Assembly: GCA_029268385.1 (NCBI GenBank)
Contig: JAQWPG010000010.1
Location: 1 to 64,000 of the forward strand
From: Gammaproteobacteria bacterium
Lineage (GTDB): Bacteria; Pseudomonadota; Gammaproteobacteria; Poriferisulfidales; GCA-002705445
Length of the DNA stretch: 64,000 nucleotides
Direction of reading: 5' to 3'
Positions within the stretch are counted from its first letter, which is position 1, and every line of letters starts with the position of its first letter. This document shows, in pieces, positions 8,458-18,118 of the stretch. The translations under genes were made by a program, and so were the position numbers. The notes beneath the pieces were generated by a model, which was not told the DNA's origin, ran no database searches, and saw nothing but the letters and a program-made list of their open reading frames with translations.

Positions 8458-9375
8458 TTAGAAACCACTTACAACAACATTTCCTGAGCTAATTCTAACA
8501 ACTCTGATCCTGTTCTCTCTTTCTACGGGCTCATATAGCTGATCTCTAACACTAACCATTTCCATCATGCCTCTTGAAACAACACCTGAGCTTTGGACAT
8601 CACCTAAAGGGATTACTAGACTTATTTTACCAAAAGCATCTTTCTTTTTATTGCCCTCTTCATCTCTGTATCCAATCTCAAATTTAACTAGCCCATATTG
8701 TCCAGCAATTCCATACTGCTCACCTTTATTTTCATATGTTTTTGCAGAATTTTCCCAATCAAAGTAAGTTCCAAATAATCTTAAATCAAAACCAACAGGA
8801 ATATGATAATCAATTCTTGCATCCCACCCATCTAACGCTTCTTCTGTAGCACCACTTGTTAATGTGACAACATCACTTTCAGCCTCATATATATTGCTTC
8901 TAAAATCAAATACACTTGATATCGCTTCTACACCAGCACCAATTCTTCTATGATTGTCATCGAACGCATAGTCATAAAATATATTTACTCCCAAGAGTAC
9001 TTTATCATCATTAATTAAAGCTCTATAACCTAAACCAAAGTTAATAGTCTGCTCATCTTTATTATGCGTTAATGTATTTTGATTAAAGAAAGTAGTGTTT
9101 TCATATTCTACAATACTATTTAAGTTTGTAATGCTAAATGCTGGGTTATAACTTTCTTGAGCTTCAATTTGAATATCTAAATATTTTACACTATCGTATT
9201 TAGAAAGACTTTCTGTCAAACTTGATGTTAAGGATTTTAATATGCCATTTGTAGCATTAAGAGCTTTTGCTTCGGCAGCTTTAATAATATCATCGTCAGC
9301 TCCAGCACAAGAAGTAGATATTGAACTTACATATAATATTGCTAAAGTTAATATTCTAATATATGGGCTGCTCAT
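8458..9375 (-). CDS. Inverse autotransporter (intimin/invasin-type) beta-barrel protein without passenger
   Basis: The 305-residue protein has an N-terminal signal sequence (hydrophobic residues 5-20, then STSCAGADD). It is followed by an intimin/invasin-type outer-membrane barrel: GLGYRALINDDKVLLGVNIF near residue 105, FYDYAFDDNHRRIGAGVEA near 124, GWDARIDYHIP near 180, and the closing LYEPVERENRI near residue 282. Intimins carry long Ig-like passengers after this point; here the protein ends about 15 residues later. Barrel-only relatives are known in marine bacteria. It precedes the secreted 363-residue protein in the same transcript. Confidence 0.75.
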   Translation of the reverse strand: MSSPYIRILTLAILYVSSISTSCAGADDDIIKAAEAKALNATNGILKSLTSSLTESLSKYDSVKYLDIQIEAQESYNPAFSITNLNSIVEYENTTFFNQNTLTHNKDEQTINFGLGYRALINDDKVLLGVNIFYDYAFDDNHRRIGAGVEAISSVFDFRSNIYEAESDVVTLTSGATEEALDGWDARIDYHIPVGFDLRLFGTYFDWENSAKTYENKGEQYGIAGQYGLVKFEIGYRDEEGNKKKDAFGKISLVIPLGDVQSSGVVSRGMMEMVSVRDQLYEPVERENRIRVVRISSGNVVVSGF

Positions 9376-9423
9376 GTATTTAATATACAGGGTTATAATA
9401 ATTATACTATATGTTATTTATTT

Positions 9424-10902
9424 CTATCCTGAAATCCATAAAGGCAAAATACCAATTTCTGCATCAAATACATAACCGAGAATTAAGAAACTTACTAAAG
9501 TTATAATTAGCATAGAAACAATATTTAACCAAAATCCTGCCTTTATCATATCATTAATTTTAATTCTACCACTTCCAAATACTACCGCATTTGGAGGTGT
9601 TGCAATTGGTAGCATGAATGCACAACTCGCCGCAATAGTTGCCGGTATAACAAAAAAAAGAGGGTTGTAATTTAAACCCGCAGAAAATATTATTAAAATT
9701 GGAGCAAATGTCGCAATGGTTGCAGTATTTGAGTTTAGTTCGGTTAAAAATAAAATCAAAGCAACCGAAATAAATATTAATATATAGATATTATAATCAT
9801 TAAAATAAAATGAGAAACTTCCGATCCATAACGCTAATCCGGATAAATTAAAAGCTTTTGAAAGCGCAATTCCACCACCAACTAAAAGAAGCACACCCCA
9901 AGGAATTTTGCTAGCAGTCTCCCAAGTACATGCTCGATCTTTTTTATTAACAGGAATTACAAATAAAAGTAATGCTCCAAATAAACCTATAGAAGTATCA
10001 TTTAAACTTAAATTATACATCTCATTTAGAGGTCTTCTAAAAATCCAAAGTATTGCTGTTAAAAAAAATACTATGCCTACAATTTTTTCTGAAAGAGATG
10101 GGCATCCAATTTCTACCTTCATTTCAGAAACTATTTTACTTAATGATTTAGATTTTTTTTTGGTAACTTTAAAAATTATATTTGTCAGAAAAAACCAAAC
10201 TATAGGTATTAAAAAAATTGCGGTTGGTAAACCAATCTTTAGCCAATCTATAAAACTAATTTCATAATTATAACTATCGCTTAAAATTCCAGCTAGCATG
10301 ATATTTGTCGGTGTTCCAATTAAAGTAGCAGCTCCCCCTATTGAAGCTGAATAAGCAACCGCAAGCAATAGCGGTATAGCGAAATCTTTGTCTTTAATAT
10401 TTAGTTGATTAGAGAAAATTGTAATTACAGATAATGCAATTGGTAACATCATTATTGTTGATGCGGTATTACTTACCCACATACTTACTAATGACGTAGA
10501 AATCATAAATCCAGCTATTATATTTCGAGGACTTGTTCCTGATATTGATAAAATATTTAAAGCAATTCTTTTATGCAAACCACATGCTTGCATAGCTGCG
10601 GCTATTATAAAACCTCCTAGGAATAAAAGTACTAATGGGTGAGCATATGAATCTGCAATTAATTTCAAATCAAAAATATTAAATAATGGAAATAATATAA
10701 TTGGCACTATACCAGTTAAGTATATTGGAATGGCTTCGGTAACCCACCAAATTGTCATTAATAAAGCAATGCCAGCAGTCATCCATGCGGCACTACTAAG
10801 ATCTTCTGGGGGTTCAAAAAAAATAAATATCGATAATATAAATAAGCCAAATAATAATCCAAATAAAGAAACCGATTCTCTATTTAACACTGTTATTCCC
10901 AC
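9424..10902 (-). CDS. SLC13/DASS family sodium-coupled dicarboxylate transporter
   Basis: Secondary inner-membrane transporter of the divalent anion:sodium symporter family, whose members import succinate, malate or related anions with sodium. The 492 residues contain about twelve hydrophobic segments, the family opening AAWMTAGIALLMTIWWVTEAIP near residue 38, and the two substrate/sodium-binding SNT motifs (SNTAST near residue 144, SNTATIATFAP near 392). Its start overlaps the guaA stop by 10 bases, so it may be read from the guaBA transcript. Exact substrate is unknown. It is not part of the usual guaA-tadA order and belongs to the accessory insert. Confidence 0.88.
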   Translation of the reverse strand: MGITVLNRESVSLFGLLFGLFILSIFIFFEPPEDLSSAAWMTAGIALLMTIWWVTEAIPIYLTGIVPIILFPLFNIFDLKLIADSYAHPLVLLFLGGFIIAAAMQACGLHKRIALNILSISGTSPRNIIAGFMISTSLVSMWVSNTASTIMMLPIALSVITIFSNQLNIKDKDFAIPLLLAVAYSASIGGAATLIGTPTNIMLAGILSDSYNYEISFIDWLKIGLPTAIFLIPIVWFFLTNIIFKVTKKKSKSLSKIVSEMKVEIGCPSLSEKIVGIVFFLTAILWIFRRPLNEMYNLSLNDTSIGLFGALLLFVIPVNKKDRACTWETASKIPWGVLLLVGGGIALSKAFNLSGLALWIGSFSFYFNDYNIYILIFISVALILFLTELNSNTATIATFAPILIIFSAGLNYNPLFFVIPATIAASCAFMLPIATPPNAVVFGSGRIKINDMIKAGFWLNIVSMLIITLVSFLILGYVFDAEIGILPLWISG

Positions 10903-12430
10903 TCAATAGTTGATGGAGGTTTTGAAGAAATATCTAGACAAACTCGGGAGATCTCAGGAACTTCATTAATGATTCTTGTTGATACCTCTTCTAAAAAATC
11001 AAATGGAAAATCAAAGGGTTTTGCTGTCATAAAATCAATTGTTTTTACAGCCCTCAAAGACACAACATTTCCATAAGATCGTCCATCTCCTGTAACTCCA
11101 ACTGATTTGACTGGCATGAAGACTGTAAAAGCCTGCGAAATTTTATTATATAGACCTCTGTCGTGTAACATTTTTATAAAGATGTCGTCAGCACTTCTAA
11201 GAATATCTGCATAATCCTCTCTAACTTCACCCAAAATCCTAACTGCTAAACCTGGACCAGGAAAGGGGTGTCTATTAATTAATTTTGGCTTAATTCCTAG
11301 ATCAATTCCTAATTTTCGCACCTCATCTTTAAATAGCTCCCTCAATGGTTCTAGCAATTTTAAATTCATGTCTTTAGGCAAACCACCTACGTTATGATGT
11401 GATTTAATTAAGTGTGCGTTATCAGATGAAGCTGCAGATTCAATAACATCAGGATATATTGTTCCCTGAGCAAGCCATTTTGCATTTTTTATTTTTTTTG
11501 CTTCACTTTGAAATACATCAATAAATGTTTTCCCAATGACTTTTCTTTTTTCCTCAGGATCAGTGATTCCATGAAGTCTTTTTAAAAACAGTTTAGATGA
11601 GTCAATGTAAATAATTTTAATATTTTTAAAATCTTTAAAACCTTCTTCAACTTGATTTTTTTCATTAAGTCTTAAAAGCCCATTATCAATAAATATACAA
11701 GTCAATTGATCTTTAATTGCCTTATGAATTATTGCTGCAGCTACAGATGAGTCAACTCCTCCTGATAATCCCAATATCACATGATCATTTTTTACTTTAT
11801 TTTTTATTTCAGCTACTTGATTCTCAATTATATTTTTTGTAGTCCAGCTCCCATTAGATTTACAAATATTATTAACAAAATTAAAAATAATTTTTCCTTT
11901 ATCTAAAGTATGCGTTACCTCTGGATGAAATTGAATACCATATATTTCTTTATTATCTGATTTTATAGCTGATAATCCTTTTTTATTAGTTGATGCAATA
12001 ATTGTAAAATTTTTTGGTGCTTTTATAACACTATCACCATGAGACATCCATGCCTCTATTGATTTATTCACGCCCTTAAATATTTTCACATCTTTTGTAA
12101 TTTCTAAAACTGCTTTTCCATACTCTCTTGAAGTTGACTCTTTTATAATTCCATTAAATTTCTTACAAATTAATTGCATTCCAAAGCAAACACCCAATAA
12201 CGGTATATTTTTTTTAAAAAGTAAATCAGGTAAATCATAGGTATCATTATTTGTTACTGAGCTTGGACCGCCCGAAAGAATAACACCGATGACATTACTA
12301 TAGATTTCTTTTTTATTTAAAGAAGAGGGGTTTAGAACTTCACAGTACGTATTATTTTCCCTTATACGTCTTGCAATTAATTGTGTATATTGAGACCCGT
12401 AATCAATTACTAGAATTTTTTCTTCGTGCA

Positions 12431-12431
<1 letters not shown>
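10893..12431 (-). CDS. guaA: GMP synthase (glutamine-hydrolysing)
   Basis: Converts XMP to GMP using ATP and ammonia released from glutamine. The 512 residues contain a class I glutaminase domain (nucleophile Cys in GVCFGMQ near residue 81, His/Glu in FHPEVTHT near 168), the PP-loop ATPase motif LSGGVDSS near residue 222, and the C-terminal dimerisation domain ending in KPPSTIEWE. Its start overlaps the guaB stop by one base, the standard guaBA operon. Complete. Confidence 0.98.
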
Positions 12432-13921
<1,490 letters not shown>

Positions 13922-13982
13922 TTATAGGTTTTATTTCGAAAAAGTAAACAAAAGTATCTTTATATTGTATATTTAAAATATT

Positions 13983-15329
13983 ATGGAAGATTTAAAATCA
14001 AAAATATTTAGTGTTAGTGATATAAACAAACACGTTAAGGAATTATTAGAATATTCATTTGATGGATACACCATGGTTGAAGGTGAGATATCTCAATTGC
14101 AAAAAAGCCAATTAGGGCACGTTTACTTAACTCTTAAAGATGAAAAAAGTTCAGTAAGATGTACATTATGGAGCTCTAGAGTTGATAAAATGCAAGTCGC
14201 TCCAGAAATAGGGCTAAAAGTAATAATTAAATGCAAAGTTTCATTTTATGAAAAAACAGGTTCATATCAACTTGATATAGTTGGGCTATCATCAACTAGT
14301 ATTGGAAAATTTCATGAGCTTTTTGAAAAGTTAAAATTAAAACTTAAGAACGAAGGATTATTTGACGAAAAGTTCAAGAAAATTTTGCCAAAATATCCAA
14401 AAAAAATATCAATAGTGACATCTCCTACTGGGTCGGTAATAAAAGATATTTTAAAAATTCTTGAAAGAAGAGTTCCAGGGATTTATATTGAAGTTTATAG
14501 TTGTAATGTGCAAGGAGAAAATTGCGCAACAAGTATAATAAAACAACTTATTACAATTAATAAAAATAATAATTCAGATATAATAATTATTGCTAGAGGT
14601 GGTGGTTCGCTTGAGGATTTAATTGAATACAACAATGAATTCTTAGCAAGACAAATCTATAATTCAAACATACCAATTATAACTGCTATAGGTCATGAAA
14701 CAGATACAACAATATGTGATTTGGTATCAGATGTCAGAGCAGCAACTCCTTCGGAAGCAGCAGAAATTGCTTCAAGCGAAACAACACAGGATACATTAAA
14801 AAATATTTCTGAATATATAAATAAATTAAAAAATAGTACTCATAGATTATTAAGTAATTTTAAATATGAGCTTCAAGAGCAAAAGAATGTAATCGAAAAA
14901 AATAATCCTTCAACGAAAATTTATAATTATTATCAAACTATTGATATATTTTATGAGACTTTAAAATCTAAATTTCTATCAAATCTTCTTATCGAAAGAG
15001 ATAAAGTTAATTTATTAAAAATAAAATTAAAGAATTCAAACCCTTCTAATAAAATTATAACTTTAGAGTCAGCTGTTGCTAATAAAAAAGAGCTTCTAAA
15101 AAGTCTTTTAAATAGCGTCTTAGAAAAGAAAAAAAATATTATAGAATTAAGAAAAAATACTATTAGGGATATTAGTCCACTAAACATTTTAGAGAAAGGT
15201 TATTCCGTTATATACTCAAAAGGAAAAATTGCTAAAAAGACTTCAGATTTTAAGATTAATGACAATGTTACAATTAAAGTTATAGATGGAGTTGTATCAT
15301 CTAACATTACGAAGATTAAGAAAGACTAG
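13983..15329 (+). CDS. xseA: Exodeoxyribonuclease VII large subunit
   Basis: Large subunit of the single-strand-specific exonuclease VII, active in repair. The 448 residues show an N-terminal OB-fold DNA-binding domain (~5-105), the catalytic core with IVTSPTGSVIKDIL near residue 140, IIIARGGGSLEDL near 200 and AIGHETDTTICDLVSDVRAATPSEAAE near 235, then a Lys/Asn-rich coiled region and the closing GYSVI motif near residue 407. It is divergent from guaB. The small subunit xseB is not in this window. The 3' end overlaps the next convergent gene by 4 bases. Confidence 0.96.
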   Translation: MEDLKSKIFSVSDINKHVKELLEYSFDGYTMVEGEISQLQKSQLGHVYLTLKDEKSSVRCTLWSSRVDKMQVAPEIGLKVIIKCKVSFYEKTGSYQLDIVGLSSTSIGKFHELFEKLKLKLKNEGLFDEKFKKILPKYPKKISIVTSPTGSVIKDILKILERRVPGIYIEVYSCNVQGENCATSIIKQLITINKNNNSDIIIIARGGGSLEDLIEYNNEFLARQIYNSNIPIITAIGHETDTTICDLVSDVRAATPSEAAEIASSETTQDTLKNISEYINKLKNSTHRLLSNFKYELQEQKNVIEKNNPSTKIYNYYQTIDIFYETLKSKFLSNLLIERDKVNLLKIKLKNSNPSNKIITLESAVANKKELLKSLLNSVLEKKKNIIELRKNTIRDISPLNILEKGYSVIYSKGKIAKKTSDFKINDNVTIKVIDGVVSSNITKIKKD

Positions 15330-15535
15330 TCTTCTTTTTTCCACTGCCAAGGTGTTTCTTTACAAACTATAAAGTATATATATACATTTATTAGTAATAT
15401 TACTAAAAGCGCTAGTCCAGCTCCAATAGCCCATAACACATCATGTGGGTTATTTTGAAATCCAAACGCATTCATTCCCCAAAAACTTGCAGATGTGAAT
15501 GCTATCATAATTACTGCTGCTAAATATTCTCTCAC
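15326..15535 (-). CDS. Small two-helix membrane protein, function unknown
   Basis: A 69-residue protein with two hydrophobic helices (~5-25 and ~34-58) and a charged C-terminal tail (CKETPWQWKKED). The start is GTG at 15535 with GGGG about 6 bases upstream, which supports translation. It lies 65 bases downstream of the reductase gene on the same strand and could be its last operon member. I do not recognise a family. It resembles the tiny membrane proteins at 61132-61635 only in size and topology. Confidence 0.6.
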   Translation of the reverse strand: MREYLAAVIMIAFTSASFWGMNAFGFQNNPHDVLWAIGAGLALLVILLINVYIYFIVCKETPWQWKKED

Positions 15536-15600
15536 TTTTATCCCCTCTGTAGTAAATTAATAATAGTTTACTTAATATAACATAATTTGTCAGTTTTTAA

Positions 15601-16668
15601 TTATTTTGATCCTGAGTCTAAAAATTTATCAAAAAATATTTCTTCGTTTGGCATACCTTCTGAAGTAAATTCTTTAATAGCAGCATCAATCATAGGAGGC
15701 GGACCACACAAATAACCCTGGCACTCTTTCATATTTAATTTTCCTTTTTCTATATAGTCCGACTTTAAAAAATCTGTAACCATACCTCTAGGACCTGTCC
15801 AATCAGATTCTTCAGGCTCCATATTTAATACATATACAAACTCAAATTTAAAATTAGGATTCCATTTCTTTTGTATTGCTTCTAATTCAGACTTGCTGTA
15901 TATATCTTCTTGGGTTCTTGCTCCAAATAAATATATTGCATCTCTTTCGACTTGATCAATTGCTGCTTGTTCTAGCACAGCTTTAACAGCACTCATTCCA
16001 CTTCCGCCAGCGATACATACCATCGGACCTTTTCCATCTCGATAATAAAATGAACCAAATGGTGTTTTAACTTCTAGCTTTTGCCCTGTTGGGTCCTTAT
16101 CAAATAACCATTTACTAAATCTTCCCTTTGGAACATTTCTAATAAAAAAAGATAATTCGTTTGGATTTTCGTTTTGCGGTGCTTTTGCAAAAGAGTATGA
16201 TCTCGATGTACCAACTTGCTTAACCATTAACTCTGAATATTGCCCTGCGGCACCATTATGCTCTAAGCCATCAACTCCAATTGTTAATTCCATAATATCA
16301 TGTGTTAATGGGGTTACTTTATTAACAACTCCAGTATATGATTTAGTTGCGCTAGCTTTAGCATCACTATCAATTTCTACATCTATGCTTAAAGGTGTTT
16401 TGGCTCTAGACTGACATGCTAGAATCATTCCGTCTTTTATTTGCTCACCATCTAATACGTAACTAAAGTCGGCTGTTGCTTTTATTTTTCCTGAGGTTAA
16501 TTTGCAGGCGCATGACCCACAACTTCCAACTCTACAATCATGAGGGAATGCTACTCCTGCTTTAAGTGCTGCATCAAGTACGTTTTGCTCAGGCTCAACT
16601 TCAAATTTAAACTGGTCAGAGTTTAAACTTACTTCTTTAGGCCCCTTTTTTTTGCCAAATCCAAACAT
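15601..16668 (-). CDS. NADH-dependent ferredoxin-FAD oxygenase reductase (XylA/MmoC/phenol-hydroxylase reductase type)
   Basis: Electron-transfer flavoprotein that passes electrons from NAD(P)H through FAD and a 2Fe-2S cluster, typically to a di-iron hydroxylase. The 355 residues are arranged as a plant-type ferredoxin (PHDCRVGSCGSCACKL near residue 42, fourth Cys in LACQS near 83), FAD domain (RSYSFAKAP near 155) and NAD domain (GGSGMSAV near 212, CGPPPMIDAAI near 314, C-terminal IFFDKF). The ferredoxin part closely recalls XylA of xylene monooxygenase. No hydroxylase gene is in the window, so the partner is unknown. It follows the GST-like gene by 73 bases. Confidence 0.85.
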   Translation of the reverse strand: MFGFGKKKGPKEVSLNSDQFKFEVEPEQNVLDAALKAGVAFPHDCRVGSCGSCACKLTSGKIKATADFSYVLDGEQIKDGMILACQSRAKTPLSIDVEIDSDAKASATKSYTGVVNKVTPLTHDIMELTIGVDGLEHNGAAGQYSELMVKQVGTSRSYSFAKAPQNENPNELSFFIRNVPKGRFSKWLFDKDPTGQKLEVKTPFGSFYYRDGKGPMVCIAGGSGMSAVKAVLEQAAIDQVERDAIYLFGARTQEDIYSKSELEAIQKKWNPNFKFEFVYVLNMEPEESDWTGPRGMVTDFLKSDYIEKGKLNMKECQGYLCGPPPMIDAAIKEFTSEGMPNEEIFFDKFLDSGSK

Positions 16669-16741
16669 AAAAATATAGTAATTCCTTGTGTCTAAAACAC
16701 TAACTTAGTTAATAAAAAATTAAATTTCTAGTACGCAAAAC

Positions 16742-17416
16742 CTATGCTGAGTTAATGCCTACACCTCTTAAAGTTCCAGACTCAATATCTTCTTTTGTAG
16801 GTAGGCAAGTGTAAGGAACTATAGCTTCTTTACTTGTAGAAGGATGGTTTTTAACTGCTTCACACCACTCACTAACTTTTACTCTTGAAGATATTACGTC
16901 ATTGCCTGAAATTTCTAATGCATTAACACAAGCCATCCAGTGGATATCAGCCAATGAAAATTCACCGCAAATATACACACCTTTTTTTAACTTTGGATCT
17001 GGTGGGTTTGCTAATATATTCTCTAATATGTCAAATGCCTTATTTACTGTATCTATATTACCACCTGATCCTGTCAACATCCCATAAGCTTCCATCTGAA
17101 CATAATCGGTTGCTATATGAGCATATTGATACATTATGGCTCTAATCACTCCATTTCTTGGAACTAAAGATGGGCCAAATCCCTTGTCATCTAAATAAGA
17201 TATTATAGCATTTGGGCCATAAACAACATTATCTAAGTCTTTTAGAACTGGCGCGCTGTGAAGAGGTGAAATATCTGCAGCTTCTTCACCACTATCAATT
17301 TTATGAGTTTCAATATCTACGCCTTTTTCAGCAGCAGTTTGTAATGCCTTTGCTGTATTTATACAGCTTGGATTACCATATAATTGCATTGCCGATGCTA
17401 ACTTATCACCGATCAT
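16742..17416 (-). CDS. Glutathione S-transferase-like protein
   Basis: The 224-residue protein has a thioredoxin-fold N-terminal half with NPSCINTAKAL near residue 15 (Ser/Cys active-site position) and the cis-proline SAPVLKDL near 54. The usual ES glutathione contact reads GPNAIISYLDD near 67. The all-alpha C-terminal half carries the N-capping box GEFSLADIHWMA near 151. A strong AGGAGGG site lies 4 bases before the ATG. Placement between a ferredoxin and an oxygenase reductase suggests detoxification of a reactive oxidation product such as an epoxide, as in some alkene or isoprene pathways; this is inference from context only. Confidence 0.8.
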   Translation of the reverse strand: MIGDKLASAMQLYGNPSCINTAKALQTAAEKGVDIETHKIDSGEEAADISPLHSAPVLKDLDNVVYGPNAIISYLDDKGFGPSLVPRNGVIRAIMYQYAHIATDYVQMEAYGMLTGSGGNIDTVNKAFDILENILANPPDPKLKKGVYICGEFSLADIHWMACVNALEISGNDVISSRVKVSEWCEAVKNHPSTSKEAIVPYTCLPTKEDIESGTLRGVGINSA

Positions 17417-17450
17417 ATTTCCCTCCTACAGAGAATACTATTTTAAATTT

Positions 17451-17627
17451 TTATTCTATTTTTAAAGCGCCTGATGGACACTCAGAAACTACGTCTGCTA
17501 TCTTATCTTCCGAACTCGCAGATGTATCAATAACAAATTTTCCATCTTCTACTTTAAAAACCTCAGGTGCACCTTGCACACATTTTCCAGCGTGAATGCA
17601 AACACTTTCGTCCCATGTTACTTTCAT
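17451..17627 (-). CDS. Small single-cluster ferredoxin (3Fe-4S/4Fe-4S, three-Cys type)
   Basis: A 58-residue ferredoxin starting at the ATG at 17627-17625, with GAGGAGAAC just upstream. Cysteines are at residues 10 and 16 (CIHAGKC) and 50 (CPSGAL), the C-x5-C...CP pattern of single-cluster ferredoxins that often serve P450s and other oxygenases. With only three Cys it would hold a 3Fe-4S cluster or a 4Fe-4S cluster with a non-Cys ligand. It is first in a probable three- or four-gene transcript with the GST-like gene (34-base gap), the reductase and perhaps the small membrane protein. No P450 is present. Confidence 0.85.
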   Translation of the reverse strand: MKVTWDESVCIHAGKCVQGAPEVFKVEDGKFVIDTSASSEDKIADVVSECPSGALKIE

Positions 17628-17727
17628 ATCGTTCTCCTCGCTTTTTTAAACTTCGACTTCTATTTTACCGAAAAATCTAAACTCTGCAAAGCCTTATATA
17701 TACATAAAGTGATATATTTGCATAGAA

Positions 17728-18102
17728 TCAAGATTTTTTAAATTTAAGACTTAATGAGTTTATACAGAAGCGTTTAAATGTCGGACTTGGGCCATCATTA
17801 AACACGTGTCCCAAATGAGATTCGCAATTAGAGCACTGAACTTCTATCCTATTCATTCCGTGGCTATTATCTTTGATGTTTAACAAATTTTCTTTGTTTA
17901 TCGGGGAGGTAAAACTAGGCCAGCCTGATCCTGAATTGTATTTATCTTTTGAGCTAAATAATTGATTGTCGCAACATTTACAAAAATATATACCATCTTC
18001 ATAGAATTTATCATAGCTGCCAGAAAAAGCAGGCTCAGTTCCCTTTTTTCTACATACCAAGTATTCTTCTTTTGTTAATATGCTTTTCCAATCTTTTTGC
18101 AT
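17728..18102 (-). CDS. msrB: Peptide-methionine (R)-S-oxide reductase MsrB
   Basis: Repairs R-methionine sulfoxide in oxidised proteins. The 124-residue protein has both zinc-binding pairs (CKCC near residue 42, CSNC near 91), the substrate motif SGSGWPSF near 57, GHVFNDGP near 99 and the catalytic Cys in RFCINSLSL near 112. Complete and of normal length. It starts 16 bases after the pnp stop and is probably read through from that operon. Confidence 0.95.
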   Translation of the reverse strand: MQKDWKSILTKEEYLVCRKKGTEPAFSGSYDKFYEDGIYFCKCCDNQLFSSKDKYNSGSGWPSFTSPINKENLLNIKDNSHGMNRIEVQCSNCESHLGHVFNDGPSPTFKRFCINSLSLKFKKS

Positions 18103-18118
18103 TAAAGTATAAAAAAAT

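Noticed and set aside
9242-9475. 77-codon plus-strand hydrophobic frame over the barrel gene's 5' end
   Set aside because: Antisense shadow of the signal-peptide coding region and intergenic DNA; no start signal.
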